Notes: generated by a model not told the origin, from the sequence alone. Numbered from the stretch's first letter, positions 23,570 through 33,569 are shown. The stretch is 59,540 bases of DNA from Anaeroplasmataceae bacterium (GCA_016294165.1 JAEDCM010000006.1:1-59540); one strand, 5' to 3'. Program-made: numbers and translations.

Positions 23570-24697
23570 ATGAGAAAAGAGGAAATTTTATTAAATCAGT
23601 TAATTGACGGTTCAACACCTGAAAGATCTAAATTCAATATTGAAGGAACAAAAAAGAAGATGGGATGGAATTATATAGATGGAGTAATGGGTAAAGCACT
23701 ACTTGATTTATATGATTTTAATCATAATGAGAAATATTTGGAATTTTTAGATGAATATATTGGCTTTTATATTGATGAAGAAGGAAATATTAAGGGATTT
23801 GAATTAGAAAAGTATAATATTGATTCAATCAATTGTGGTAAGGTTTTATTTAGATTGTATGATTATACAAAAAAGGAAAAGTATCGTAAGGCAATTGATA
23901 CAATTTATAATCAAATTAAGACTCATCCACGTATTTCAACTGGAAACTTTTGGCATAAAAAAATCTATCCAAATCAAGTATGGCTTGATGGAATTTACAT
24001 GTGTCTACCTTTTTATATGGAATATGAAACAAAATACAACAAACTAGCTCAATATAATGATATTCATAATCAGATTTTAAATGTCTATAATTTGATGTCT
24101 AGTCCAGATACAAAATTGCCTCATCACGCATATGATGAAACTAAAAAAGCATTTTGGTGTGATAAGGAAACTGGTATGTCTAAAAACTATTGGTCAAGAT
24201 CAGTTGGTTGGTATTTGATGGCATTAATCGATATTATTGATATAATGAATGAAGCTATTTATGAGCATAAAAGAGATTATATGAAAATCTTTAAAGAAGC
24301 AGTTGATGGATTATTACAATATGTTGATAAAGAGACAGGAATGCTATATCAGGTTGTAAATATGCCTAATAGAGAAGGAAATTATTTAGAAACAAGTGGT
24401 TCTTCAATGCTTGCATATGCTTTATTAAAGGGTGTAAGATTAGATGTTTTACCTGAAAGATATTTAGAATATGGAATTAAAACATATAATGGTATTGTCG
24501 ATAAATATTTAAAATGTGAAGATGGAGAATATTATCTAGATGGAATTTGTTTAGTGGCAGGTTTAGGGCCTGAGGATAATAAGCGTCGTGATGGTTCATT
24601 TGAATATTATATTTCTGAACCAATTGTTCGTAATGATGGTAAGGGGTCAGGACCATTCTTTATGGCATATTGTGAAATGCTAAAGATTGGAAAATAG
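23570..24697 (+). CDS. Glycoside hydrolase family 88/105 (unsaturated glycuronyl hydrolase)
   Basis: A 375-residue (alpha/alpha)6-barrel enzyme like YteR/YesR. Visible motifs are GWNYIDGVMGKALL near residue 32, the catalytic region YPNQVWLDGIYM with Asp140, SVGWYLMALID, and GSGPFFMAYCEM at the end. It has no signal peptide, so it acts in the cytosol on imported unsaturated disaccharides from pectin or other uronic acid polymers made by lyases. No sugar transporter or lyase is adjacent. The start at 23570 was preferred over ATG 23564 because AAGGAGG ends nine bases upstream of it. Confidence 0.85.
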   Translation: MRKEEILLNQLIDGSTPERSKFNIEGTKKKMGWNYIDGVMGKALLDLYDFNHNEKYLEFLDEYIGFYIDEEGNIKGFELEKYNIDSINCGKVLFRLYDYTKKEKYRKAIDTIYNQIKTHPRISTGNFWHKKIYPNQVWLDGIYMCLPFYMEYETKYNKLAQYNDIHNQILNVYNLMSSPDTKLPHHAYDETKKAFWCDKETGMSKNYWSRSVGWYLMALIDIIDIMNEAIYEHKRDYMKIFKEAVDGLLQYVDKETGMLYQVVNMPNREGNYLETSGSSMLAYALLKGVRLDVLPERYLEYGIKTYNGIVDKYLKCEDGEYYLDGICLVAGLGPEDNKRRDGSFEYYISEPIVRNDGKGSGPFFMAYCEMLKIGK

Positions 24698-24743
24698 TGA
24701 TTATTTTGCAATTTATAACTTTAAATCATTTTAATAATTTACC

Positions 24744-24772
24744 TTGTAATTTGTTATTTTTAGAGGTATAAT
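24744..24772 (+). promoter_or_regulatory. Cold-shock gene promoter
   Basis: TTGTAA at 24744-24749 and TATAAT at 24767-24772 with 17-base spacing. The leader to the start is about 45 bases, shorter than the long cold-box leaders of E. coli cspA. Confidence 0.65.
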
Positions 24773-24824
24773 TAATATGTGGATAGCTTATTCATGAAAT
24801 TTTTTAAAGATAAAGGAGTAGCAA

Positions 24825-25022
24825 ATGAAAGGTACTGTTAAATGGTTTAACGCAGAGAAGGGATACGGATTTATCTCATCTGAGGAAGGAAATGATGTTT
24901 TTGTACACTTCTCAGCAATCAAAGCTGAAGGGTATAGAACATTAGAAGAAGGCGAAAAAGTTACTTTTGAAGTTGTTGATGGACCTAAGGGTAAACAAGC
25001 AACTGATGTAGAAAAATGCTAA
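24825..25022 (+). CDS. Cold-shock protein (CspA/CspB family)
   Basis: A 65-residue single cold-shock domain. RNP1 (KGYGFIS) and RNP2 (VFVHFSAI) are intact, and VKWFNAEKG opens the first strand. It binds single-stranded RNA and DNA as a nucleic acid chaperone. It ends in an extra Cys. The ATG follows AAAGGAGTAGCAA. Own promoter and terminator make it monocistronic. Confidence 0.95.
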   Translation: MKGTVKWFNAEKGYGFISSEEGNDVFVHFSAIKAEGYRTLEEGEKVTFEVVDGPKGKQATDVEKC

Positions 25023-25033
25023 TTTATAACCTT

Positions 25034-25060
25034 AAAGGCTAACATAGTTAGCCTTTTTAT
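25034..25060 (+). terminator. Cold-shock gene terminator
   Basis: AAAGGCTAA and TTAGCCTTT pair and are followed by a T-rich tract. Confidence 0.85.
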
Positions 25061-25073
25061 TTTTAATAAAAGG

Positions 25074-25102
25074 TTGATAAAACGAAATATTTATAGTATA
25101 AT
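25074..25102 (+). promoter_or_regulatory. nifJ promoter
   Basis: TTGATA at 25074-25079 and TATAAT at 25097-25102 with 17-base spacing. Confidence 0.65.
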
Positions 25103-25156
25103 TAAAAATGGCAAAAATATAGTAACACAAAATACTATAATAGGGAGGATTTTTTT

Positions 25157-28100
25157 ATGGCTAAAAAGTTTCAGTCAATGGATGGAAACCAAGCAGCAGC
25201 CTATGCATCATATGCATTTACTGAAGTAGCTGGTATCTACCCTATCACACCATCAACACCGATGGCAGAATACACAGATGAATGGGCATCTAAAGGAATG
25301 AAAAACATTTTCGGAATGCCTGTTAAAGTTGTTGAAATGCAATCAGAAGCAGGAGCTGCTGGTTCAGTTCATGGTTCACTACAAGTTGGAGCTCTTACAA
25401 CTACTTACACAGCAAGTCAAGGATTATTATTAAAAATTCCTAACATGTATAAAATTGCTGGTCAATTACTTCCAGGAGTAATTCACGTTGCTGCCCGTGC
25501 TATCGCAGCTCAAGCATTATCAATCTTTGGAGATCATCAAGACGTAATGGCTTGTAGACAAACTGGTTTTGCTATGTTAGCTACTGGTTCAGTACAAGAA
25601 GTTATGGACTTAGCTGGTGTTGCACACTTAGCAGCAATTAAAGGTTCAGTTCCATTCTTACATTTCTTTGATGGATTCAGAACTTCTCATGAGGTTAACC
25701 GTGTTGAGGTTATGGATTATGAAGTATTTAAAAACCTTATCGATATGGAAGCTGTTGAAAGATTCCGTAAAAATGCTTTATCACCATTACATCCAGTAAG
25801 CCGTGGTACAGCTCAAAATGATGATGTTTATTTCCAAACAAGAGAATTACAAGTTTCTTACTACAATGCAATTCCTGACATTGTAAATGATTACATGAAA
25901 GAAATTTCAAAAGTTACTGGTAGAAATTATGCACCATTTAACTACTATGGAGCAGAAGATGCTACAGATGTAATTGTTGCAATGGGTTCAGTTACTGAGG
26001 CTATTGAAGAAACTGTTGATTTATTAGTTAAACAAGGTAAAAAGGTCGGAGTTGTTAAAGTTCATTTATTCCGCCCATTTAGCCAAAAGTATTTCTTCGA
26101 TGCAATGCCTAAAACAGTTAAACGTATTGCTGTATTAGACAGAACAATCGAACCAGGATGTGAAGGAGAACCATTATACTTAGATGTTAAATCAGCATTC
26201 TATGGTACTGAAAATCAACCAACTATCATTGGTGGAGTTTATGGTTTATCAAGTAAAGATACTACACCTTCTCACATCAATGCAATTTATAAGAATTTAG
26301 CGTCTGAACAACCTAAAAACAATTTCACAATTGGTATCATCGATGATGTAAACTATTCTTCATTAGAGGTTACTGAAGAAATCGACGTTGCTACTGAAGG
26401 AACAACTGAATTATTATTCTTCGGTTTAGGATCAGATGGTACAGTTGGTGCTTGTAAAAATATTTCAAAGATTGTTGGAGATTACACTGATTTATATGCA
26501 CAAAGTTATGCTGCATATGACTCTAAAAAATCAGGTGGATCTACAAGATTACACTTACGTTTCAGTCCAAATCCAATCCGTTCAACTTACTTAGTTGACA
26601 AACCTCACTTTGTTTCATGCTCATTAGATGCATATTTAAACAAATTTGATATGTTAAAAGGATTAAGAAATGGTGGAACATTCTTATTAAATACTGTTCA
26701 TACAGGAGCAGATGAAATTGAAGAAAGATTACCTAACAAGGTTAAACGTCAATTAGCTGAAAAGAATGCTAAATTATATGTAATTAATGCAAATAAATTA
26801 GCTCTTGAATGTGGATTCAGACCTGGTCTAGGAGTTAACACAATCATGCAATCAGCATTCTTCAAATTAAACCAAAATATTATGTCTTATGAAGAATCAA
26901 AAGAACATATGAAACAATTTGCAGAAAAGACTTATGCTAAGAAAGGTCAAGCATTAGTTGATCAAAACTGCAAAGCAATCGATCTTGGAGGAACAGGATT
27001 AATTGAAATTACTGTTAAACCTGAATGGGCTAATTTAACTGATGAAGTTAAAGTTGTTGATCCATCAAGACCTAAGTTCATTTCAACTATCCTTGATTCA
27101 ATCAATGCAATTGAAGGTGATAACTTACCAGTAAGTGCATTTAAAGATTGGAACGATGGTAAGATGATCAATGGTGCTGCTGCATATGAAAAACGTGGTA
27201 CTGCTTCAAATGTTCCAGTATGGATTGAAGAAAACTGTATTCAATGTAATCAATGTACATTTGTATGTCCTCATGCAGTTATCAGACCATTCTTAGTTGA
27301 TGAAGTTGAAGCTAAGAACGCACCTGCAGGAGCTGCTTTAAAGAAAGCAAATGGAAAAGGATTAGAAGGATTCCAATATACAATGCAAATTTCTACATTA
27401 GACTGTACAGGATGTGGTGTATGTGTTGGAACTTGTCCTGCTAAAGAAAAAGCTCTTAAGATGGTACCAATCGATGAAGCTCTTAAAGCTGGTCAAGCTG
27501 AACAAGCTAAGTACTTCTTCGAAAATGTTACTTACAAATCAGATCTAGTTGGAAAAGACAATCCTAAAAATGTTGGATTCGCTCAACCATTATTCGAATT
27601 CTCTGGAGCATGTGCTGGATGTGGAGAAACTCCATATGTTAAAGCTATTTCTCAATTATTCGGAGAAAGAATGATTGTTGCTAATGCAACTGGATGTTCA
27701 TCAATTTATTCAGGATCATATCCTGCAAGCCCTTATACAACAAATGCAAAAGGTCAAGGACCAGCATGGGCTAACTCATTATTCGAAGACAATGCTGAAT
27801 TTGGATTCGGTATGAAGATGGCATATGAAACTATGCGTGATAGATTACAAACTATTTTAGTAGAAAATAAAGATGTATTAGGTGAAGAAGTTAATGCATT
27901 AGCTACTGAATGGATTGAAAACCGTAAAAATGGTGAATTAACATTAGCATTACAACCTAAATTAGTTGCTGCTTTAGAAGCTAACAATACACCAGCTGCT
28001 AAAGAAGCGTTAACATTAAAGGATTATATCGTTAAGCATTCTCAATGGATTATCGGTGGAGATGGATGGGCTTATGACATCGGATATGGTGGATTAGACC

Positions 28101-28699
28101 ATGTTATCGCAAATAGAGCTGACGTTAACATTTTCGTTATCGATACAGAGGTTTACTCAAATACAGGTGGTCAATCTTCTAAATCTGCTCGTTATGGATC
28201 AATCGCTAAATTTACTGCATCAGGAAAAGAAAATAAGAAGAAGGATTTAGCTGCCATCGCAATGAGCTATGGACATGTTTATGTAGCTGCAATCAGCCAT
28301 GGGGCAAGCCAAGCTCAAGTTATCAAAGCATTAAAAGAAGCTGAAGCATATGATGGACCATCAATCGTTATCGGATATGCTCCATGTATCGCTCATGGTA
28401 TCAAGGGTGGATTAATTAATTCACAAAAACAAGCTAAATTAGCTGTTGAATGTGGATATTGGCCAATCTTCAGATATGACCCAAGATTAGAAGAACAAGG
28501 AAAGAACCCATTACAAATTGACTGTAAAGAACCAAATTGGGATTTATACAATGACTTCTTATTAAGCGAAACTCGTTATGCTCAATTAACTAAGATTAAT
28601 CCAGCACAAGCTCAAGAATTACTTGATGCAAATAAGAAAGATGCTCAACGTCGTTGGAAGATGTATCAACGTTATCTATCAATGGATTATTCAAAATAA
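25157..28699 (+). CDS. nifJ: Pyruvate:ferredoxin (flavodoxin) oxidoreductase
   Basis: A 1180-residue single-chain PFOR of normal length. Domains in order: the N-terminal pyruvate-binding region (YPITPSTPMAE); the central gamma-type region; two [4Fe-4S] ferredoxin motifs near residues 694 (CIQCNQCTFVCPH) and 750 (CTGCGVCVGTCPA); the CAGCGETPY cysteine pair near 818; and the C-terminal thiamine diphosphate region (GGDGWAYDIGYGGLDH, EVYSNTGGQ). It converts pyruvate and CoA to acetyl-CoA, CO2 and reduced ferredoxin, an oxygen-sensitive step that marks anaerobic metabolism. Codon use is notably rich in preferred codons, suggesting high expression. It is monocistronic. Confidence 0.97.
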   Translation: MAKKFQSMDGNQAAAYASYAFTEVAGIYPITPSTPMAEYTDEWASKGMKNIFGMPVKVVEMQSEAGAAGSVHGSLQVGALTTTYTASQGLLLKIPNMYKIAGQLLPGVIHVAARAIAAQALSIFGDHQDVMACRQTGFAMLATGSVQEVMDLAGVAHLAAIKGSVPFLHFFDGFRTSHEVNRVEVMDYEVFKNLIDMEAVERFRKNALSPLHPVSRGTAQNDDVYFQTRELQVSYYNAIPDIVNDYMKEISKVTGRNYAPFNYYGAEDATDVIVAMGSVTEAIEETVDLLVKQGKKVGVVKVHLFRPFSQKYFFDAMPKTVKRIAVLDRTIEPGCEGEPLYLDVKSAFYGTENQPTIIGGVYGLSSKDTTPSHINAIYKNLASEQPKNNFTIGIIDDVNYSSLEVTEEIDVATEGTTELLFFGLGSDGTVGACKNISKIVGDYTDLYAQSYAAYDSKKSGGSTRLHLRFSPNPIRSTYLVDKPHFVSCSLDAYLNKFDMLKGLRNGGTFLLNTVHTGADEIEERLPNKVKRQLAEKNAKLYVINANKLALECGFRPGLGVNTIMQSAFFKLNQNIMSYEESKEHMKQFAEKTYAKKGQALVDQNCKAIDLGGTGLIEITVKPEWANLTDEVKVVDPSRPKFISTILDSINAIEGDNLPVSAFKDWNDGKMINGAAAYEKRGTASNVPVWIEENCIQCNQCTFVCPHAVIRPFLVDEVEAKNAPAGAALKKANGKGLEGFQYTMQISTLDCTGCGVCVGTCPAKEKALKMVPIDEALKAGQAEQAKYFFENVTYKSDLVGKDNPKNVGFAQPLFEFSGACAGCGETPYVKAISQLFGERMIVANATGCSSIYSGSYPASPYTTNAKGQGPAWANSLFEDNAEFGFGMKMAYETMRDRLQTILVENKDVLGEEVNALATEWIENRKNGELTLALQPKLVAALEANNTPAAKEALTLKDYIVKHSQWIIGGDGWAYDIGYGGLDHVIANRADVNIFVIDTEVYSNTGGQSSKSARYGSIAKFTASGKENKKKDLAAIAMSYGHVYVAAISHGASQAQVIKALKEAEAYDGPSIVIGYAPCIAHGIKGGLINSQKQAKLAVECGYWPIFRYDPRLEEQGKNPLQIDCKEPNWDLYNDFLLSETRYAQLTKINPAQAQELLDANKKDAQRRWKMYQRYLSMDYSK

Positions 28700-28716
28700 T
28701 TTAAATATTCAATATT

Positions 28717-28744
28717 AATGGTCTCCGAAAGGGGACCATTTTTT
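28717..28744 (+). terminator. nifJ terminator
   Basis: AATGGTCTCC and GGGGACCATT with a GAAA tetraloop, followed by TTTTT. Confidence 0.9.
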
Positions 28745-28794
28745 ATGGATATTTATCTTAAATAATGATATGATAGTAATGGGAGGTTGATTAA

Positions 28795-29148
28795 ATGAGG
28801 ACAACAACAAAAATTATTGTAATTGTGGCAATACTTTTATTAGAATGTTTTTATTACAGAATTATCACGACAAAAGGGTTTGCATCTGGTGATGAGATTA
28901 CAGTGGAGCAAACATTAAAAACTAGTAGAATTGATTATGTCAAGAATCCATTCAATGATGATTATTATGTTATTTTTTCACATGATGATGGGCAATGCAT
29001 CAATAAAACCGATAAAGAAGGCTTAGAGTTAATTAAATTAACTTATGCAGTGGGCAATGTTGAAAGTCATGAAAAAAATGCTTGGGTTGGAATTACTGGA
29101 GCAATAACAGTTATTGTTTTATTATTCACTAGACCAAAGCGTCGATAA
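28795..29148 (+). CDS. Membrane protein of unknown function
   Basis: A 117-residue protein with a hydrophobic helix at each end (about 6-24 and 95-112) and a polar middle of about 70 residues containing VEQTLKTSRIDYVKNPF and YYVIFSHDDGQC. No family was recognised. The ATG follows GGGAGGTTGATTAA, a good ribosome binding site. It is monocistronic, between the nifJ terminator and its own hairpin. Confidence 0.6.
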   Translation: MRTTTKIIVIVAILLLECFYYRIITTKGFASGDEITVEQTLKTSRIDYVKNPFNDDYYVIFSHDDGQCINKTDKEGLELIKLTYAVGNVESHEKNAWVGITGAITVIVLLFTRPKRR

Positions 29149-29154
29149 ATTTTT

Positions 29155-29184
29155 AATCTCTTTATTTTTAAAGAGATTTTTTTT
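29155..29184 (+). terminator. Terminator
   Basis: AATCTCTTT and AAAGAGATT (9-bp stem) followed by a T run. Confidence 0.85.
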
Positions 29185-29222
29185 AAAAAAAACACTTTAT
29201 CGCATTAAATTATACAATTCTA

Positions 29223-29251
29223 TTGATATTAATTATTTAAAGTGATATAAT
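29223..29251 (+). promoter_or_regulatory. Promoter of the large lipoprotein gene
   Basis: TTGATA at 29223-29228 and TATAAT at 29246-29251 with 17-base spacing. Confidence 0.65.
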
Positions 29252-29276
29252 TTAGGCGAATGGGGAGGAAAAATTT

Positions 29277-31286
29277 ATGAAAAAAATATTAATAGTTTTT
29301 GTAATGCTTTTTACTTGTTGTTTTGTAGCAGCATGTGGAAAAGAAAATAAAACTAAAACTAATGTTAGACCAACTACTACAATGGAAAAGGTTTCTGAAA
29401 AAGAATTAGATGAGAGCCTTGTAATTCTATTAGGTGATGAGGAATCTGCTGCTGCATATAAAGAAATGTATAAAGAAAATGGAATTTCTAATGCGGCTGC
29501 TGTATCAATTACAACTGGATTAGTTGCACTAAATGAAGCGATGGCTTCAGGAGAACAAGTTGATCCAACTGTATATCTTGCAGTCTTAACATCAGTTTTG
29601 AATACAGATGCTTCAATTGATAAAACTGCTAATTTTTTAATTGATTATGTTGGATTGATGTCACCTGAAATTGCTGCATATATCGCAGAAAATGAGGATG
29701 CGGTTTTAGCAGGTGTTAAACCAATTTTGAAAGTTGCTAGAGGAATTGCTCGTGCTGATATGCAAACATTGTTAATCAATTTACAAACTATTGCAACTAC
29801 AGGTGCGACAACTCAAGTTGCAAATAGTGTTAAGAAAGAATTAGGTTATATCATTGCGGATATTAAATTAGAAAAAGCTGAAGTAAAAGCAGTTCTTAAT
29901 TTATTAAATAAGATTTCAGATGATTTTGGAACAATTTCAAGTGTTTCTTTTGATATTCCTGAAGAATCTATTGATTTACTTGCGGATGCATATATTGCTG
30001 GACAAAAAGTTATGGTAAATGCTTTAGATTTAGTAACTGCAAAGAACTTAAATACAATTGTTACTTTAACAGTTAATACGAATGTTACTGAAATTGATTA
30101 TCAATCAATTGTTGATTTAGTTAAAGAATTAAGTGCATTTGCAAATAAATGTGAAAGTGAATTAAACACAATTGCAAGTTGTGCATTTAGTGCAATTTCG
30201 TATGGAGAATATATCTCAGCACCATTGAGTAATTTGCTTAAAGCATTAAGTGCTGATTCAGCGTTACTTGTTAAGATTGGATTAAATACATTTAATGATG
30301 TTGCTAATTCTTCATATTTTACAGCTGAATTTGTGAAAACTTTAATTACTGATCAAAATATGATTACTCCAGCAGGTGTAGCTGCACAATTTAAAATGCT
30401 TTCTTCATTAACTAAAGTGTTAGGTAACTTAAGTGCTACAAATCAAACTAAACTAGTTAATTTAATGAAAAATTACATGAAATCTGTACTACAACAACAG
30501 CAATTAGAAAATGTTGAATACGTTATGAATGATGTTATCAATTATGTAGAACGATATTTGGGTAATTCTGTAGATTCAACATATGCATATAGAGAAATTT
30601 CAATTGTAAATGGTGTTATTAATCTTAAATATGGTTCTTCAGAATCTGATATTACAGCTACAACTACAATAGCTGAAATTACTGGTGCTAGTGCTAAAGT
30701 TAATGCAATGTGTGCGGATTTAAAAGCATCTAAGTTTATAATAACTTATAATAATGGATCTTTTACTTATGTATTTGAAGATGTAAAAACAAGTGATTAT
30801 ATCTTTATTATGAATAGTGAAAACGGTTATACTGAAAGAGTTGAAGCAATTGGAGAAATTAAAATCGATGAAGAAGTTGATGTAGTACTTGGCTTAGATT
30901 ATTCTTCAATTTATGATGAATTATTTGCTTTAATCGCTAAGGTTGATTCAAAAGTATTTGCTAGTTACGTAGAATTCTACACAAGCGCTTATGCCCAAGC
31001 ATTTGAGGATGAAAATGGTTATTTAAGAATTAATGTTGATGGTGAAATTAGATACTTTAATGGATATGTAAGCGATCATGCAAGTATGTTAATTTTAAAA
31101 GGGCTTGTTGAAAATTGTGATGCAGAAATAACTGCTTTAATAAAAGCTATTGAGTCATCTTCATTTATTAATAATGATTCATTTAAAGGTATGATTTGTT
31201 CAATTTTAGGAGTTGATGTTAATAATTTTACATCAACAACATTGAGTGAATTCTACACAAATTTAAAAGCTGAAATGGTTAAATAA
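29277..31286 (+). CDS. Large helical lipoprotein of unknown function
   Basis: A 669-residue lipoprotein: MKKILIVFVMLFTCCFVAAC with the lipobox VAAC and Cys20, followed by a short polar linker. The mature part is mostly amphipathic helices rich in Ala, Leu, Asn and Thr, like an alpha solenoid, up to about residue 420. A more beta-like segment follows (about 440-540) and a helical end. No enzyme motif was seen. It has its own promoter, a good ribosome binding site (GGGGAGGAAAA) and a terminator. It may be a surface scaffold or binding protein, but nothing in the sequence fixes a ligand. Confidence 0.7.
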   Translation: MKKILIVFVMLFTCCFVAACGKENKTKTNVRPTTTMEKVSEKELDESLVILLGDEESAAAYKEMYKENGISNAAAVSITTGLVALNEAMASGEQVDPTVYLAVLTSVLNTDASIDKTANFLIDYVGLMSPEIAAYIAENEDAVLAGVKPILKVARGIARADMQTLLINLQTIATTGATTQVANSVKKELGYIIADIKLEKAEVKAVLNLLNKISDDFGTISSVSFDIPEESIDLLADAYIAGQKVMVNALDLVTAKNLNTIVTLTVNTNVTEIDYQSIVDLVKELSAFANKCESELNTIASCAFSAISYGEYISAPLSNLLKALSADSALLVKIGLNTFNDVANSSYFTAEFVKTLITDQNMITPAGVAAQFKMLSSLTKVLGNLSATNQTKLVNLMKNYMKSVLQQQQLENVEYVMNDVINYVERYLGNSVDSTYAYREISIVNGVINLKYGSSESDITATTTIAEITGASAKVNAMCADLKASKFIITYNNGSFTYVFEDVKTSDYIFIMNSENGYTERVEAIGEIKIDEEVDVVLGLDYSSIYDELFALIAKVDSKVFASYVEFYTSAYAQAFEDENGYLRINVDGEIRYFNGYVSDHASMLILKGLVENCDAEITALIKAIESSSFINNDSFKGMICSILGVDVNNFTSTTLSEFYTNLKAEMVK

Positions 31287-31293
31287 TGAATGT

Positions 31294-31325
31294 AATGGTT
31301 GGGGATAACCCAACCATTTTTTTAT
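31294..31325 (+). terminator. Terminator of the large lipoprotein gene
   Basis: AATGGTTGGG and CCCAACCATT form a 10-bp stem followed by TTTTTT. Confidence 0.9.
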
Positions 31326-31337
31326 TTATAAATATCT

Positions 31338-31366
31338 TTGTCTCACTTAACAAATTATGGTAAAAT
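31338..31366 (+). promoter_or_regulatory. Promoter of the EIIC-EAL gene
   Basis: TTGTCT at 31338-31343 and TAAAAT at 31361-31366 with 17-base spacing. Confidence 0.5.
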
Positions 31367-31383
31367 AAAGGTGGTGATTTACT

Positions 31384-33522
31384 ATGAAAAATAGATTTAT
31401 TAATTTTTCTTATAAAATATACTCTAAAATGGAAGAGAGTGTTATTTTATCAAGCATAAAAAAAGGCTTTATGATGGTGATTCCCGTTTTTATGATTGGA
31501 TTTATTTCACTATTATTGCTTAATATTCCAAATGAGACTATCAACGATTTTATTCATGATGCCTTTAATCATAGTATTTATAATTTTTTAAGCTTTATTT
31601 ATTCTGCAACCTTTAAAATTGCTAGTTTATATATTTTACTATCCGTAACTTACTACTATTCATTACATTATACGAAAAAGCCAAATGCGCAAAATATAAT
31701 TTGTATGATGGTCTCCTTAGGATCGTATTTTGCATTTTTAGGATTAGATAAGATTGTGGAAATAAATAGTAATCAAGAGAGTGTTATTCTTATTTCTTAT
31801 TTGGATTTTTCAAATGTTTTTACCGCATTATTAACTGCATATTTATCCACAAAGTTTTTCTTTTTATTTTCTAAATTTCGAAATAAGAAGAATACAAAGA
31901 TTAAAGGTTTAAACACTGAGGAGGATTATATATTTTCCTTACAGGCTATTATGCCAATGGTGTTAACAATTATGAGTTTTGTAATTATGACTTCTTTGAT
32001 TTCTTCTGTTTTTGATGAGGATAATTTAAATGATTTGGTTATTCATATTTTTTCCCTTCCGTTTGATTATTTGGGAAGAAGCGTCCACTCAGCGGCACTA
32101 TTATCGACATTTCAATCATTATTATGGTTCTTTGGGGTTAACGGAAGTAATACCCTAGGTTCGATATATCAGGATGTATTTTATGTGGCTGAGGGAGAAA
32201 TCATCACATCTAATTTCTTTAATGCCTTCGTACTCATTGGTGGAGGTGGAGCTTCACTATGTTTGCTTATTGGAATGCTTATTTTTTCTAAAAATAGAAA
32301 CAATAAGGCAATAACGAAAAATGCCGTATTACCAACATTTTTCAACATTAATGAGATATTAGCCTTTGGACTAACTACGGTTTTAAATCCAATTTTTTTA
32401 ATCCCATTTATATTGGTTCCGGTTGTAAATGTATATATAAGCTATTATGTGATAAGCTTTGGTTTTGTGCCAATGATTAGCGAGAGTATATATTTTACGA
32501 CACCAATATTTATAAGTGGTTATTTAGCTACCGAATCATTTTTAGGAATAGCCTTGCAACTTTTAAATTTAGTAGTTGGAATCATTATTTATTTACCTTT
32601 TATAAAGCTTTATGATTTAGTTCATGCTCGTAAGTTTGGTTTAGGTATTGATGAAATGATTGAGCAAACGAAGACATATGAAAAGGAAAGAAGAAGTTCG
32701 GAATTTTTAAAAAATGAAAAAGCGATTACTGGTAAAGAGCTTGCACTTAAATTGAAGGATGCAATTGATAATGGGTCTTTTGATGTTTTCTATCAACCAT
32801 TAGTTAAAAATGGTAAGGTTACCGCAAGTGAGTCATTATTAAGATGGAAATGTGGTGGTGATAAACCATTATATCCACCATTAGTTACATCAATTGCTAA
32901 GGAATCAGGATTGTTTACAGATCTTACTAAAGCGATTATTATTCGTGTTTTAAATGATATTCCAACAGTTCTTAAGGAAGGAAAGACAATTGGAGTTTCT
33001 GTTAATGTTGAGGCTAATCTTTTATGTACACCACAATTTATTGATTGGATAATTGATGAGGTAAATAAAAGAAATATTCCTAAAGGGATTCTAACAATTG
33101 AGCTAACGGAGGAAACAGATTTAAATGACGATGTTGATTTAAGTCCAACCTTTAAGAAACTTAAGGAGAATGGAATTAAGATTGCGATTGATGATTTTAG
33201 TATGGGGCATACATCAATCAAATATTTACAAAATAACGCATTTGATTATGTTAAGCTTGATGGAAATATCACAAAGAATATCTTAGATAATAAACGTGTT
33301 GAGGATATTGTGTCAAATGTTGTGGCTTTAGGTGGTGCTTTAAATTTCTATGTTGTAGCAGAGTATGTTGAAACAAAGGAACAAAAGAATAAACTACATA
33401 AGCTGGGGGTAAACTATTATCAGGGATATTTTTACTCAAAGGCATTACCAATAGATGAATATATTGCGTATATTCAAAGCAAAAAGAACAAAAAAACAAT
33501 AAAAAAAGAGATAGTAGAGTAA
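31384..33522 (+). CDS. PTS EIIC-like permease fused to an EAL (c-di-GMP phosphodiesterase) domain
   Basis: A 712-residue fusion. Residues 1-420 resemble lactose/cellobiose-type PTS EIIC: ILSSIKKGFMMVIPVFMIG at the start, about ten helices, and NINEILAFGLTTVLNPIFLIPF near residue 320. Residues about 445-700 form an EAL domain with ESLLRW (EAL variant, about 483), ELTEETD, DDFSMGHTS, YVKLDG and AEYVETKEQ, and YYQGYFYSK. Most metal and substrate residues of active c-di-GMP phosphodiesterases appear kept. No EIIA or EIIB is attached or adjacent. It may sense or transport a sugar and change c-di-GMP levels accordingly; that role is inferred from the fusion. Confidence 0.85.
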   Translation: MKNRFINFSYKIYSKMEESVILSSIKKGFMMVIPVFMIGFISLLLLNIPNETINDFIHDAFNHSIYNFLSFIYSATFKIASLYILLSVTYYYSLHYTKKPNAQNIICMMVSLGSYFAFLGLDKIVEINSNQESVILISYLDFSNVFTALLTAYLSTKFFFLFSKFRNKKNTKIKGLNTEEDYIFSLQAIMPMVLTIMSFVIMTSLISSVFDEDNLNDLVIHIFSLPFDYLGRSVHSAALLSTFQSLLWFFGVNGSNTLGSIYQDVFYVAEGEIITSNFFNAFVLIGGGGASLCLLIGMLIFSKNRNNKAITKNAVLPTFFNINEILAFGLTTVLNPIFLIPFILVPVVNVYISYYVISFGFVPMISESIYFTTPIFISGYLATESFLGIALQLLNLVVGIIIYLPFIKLYDLVHARKFGLGIDEMIEQTKTYEKERRSSEFLKNEKAITGKELALKLKDAIDNGSFDVFYQPLVKNGKVTASESLLRWKCGGDKPLYPPLVTSIAKESGLFTDLTKAIIIRVLNDIPTVLKEGKTIGVSVNVEANLLCTPQFIDWIIDEVNKRNIPKGILTIELTEETDLNDDVDLSPTFKKLKENGIKIAIDDFSMGHTSIKYLQNNAFDYVKLDGNITKNILDNKRVEDIVSNVVALGGALNFYVVAEYVETKEQKNKLHKLGVNYYQGYFYSKALPIDEYIAYIQSKKNKKTIKKEIVE

Positions 33523-33544
33523 AAAATCTACTACCTTTTTTATA
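33512..33544 (+). terminator. Terminator overlapping the EIIC-EAL stop
   Basis: TAGTAGA (33512-33518) and TCTACTA (33527-33533) pair and are followed by CCTTTTTTAT. Confidence 0.65.
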
Positions 33545-33569
33545 TTTTGTAAAAAAGTTTATTATATTG

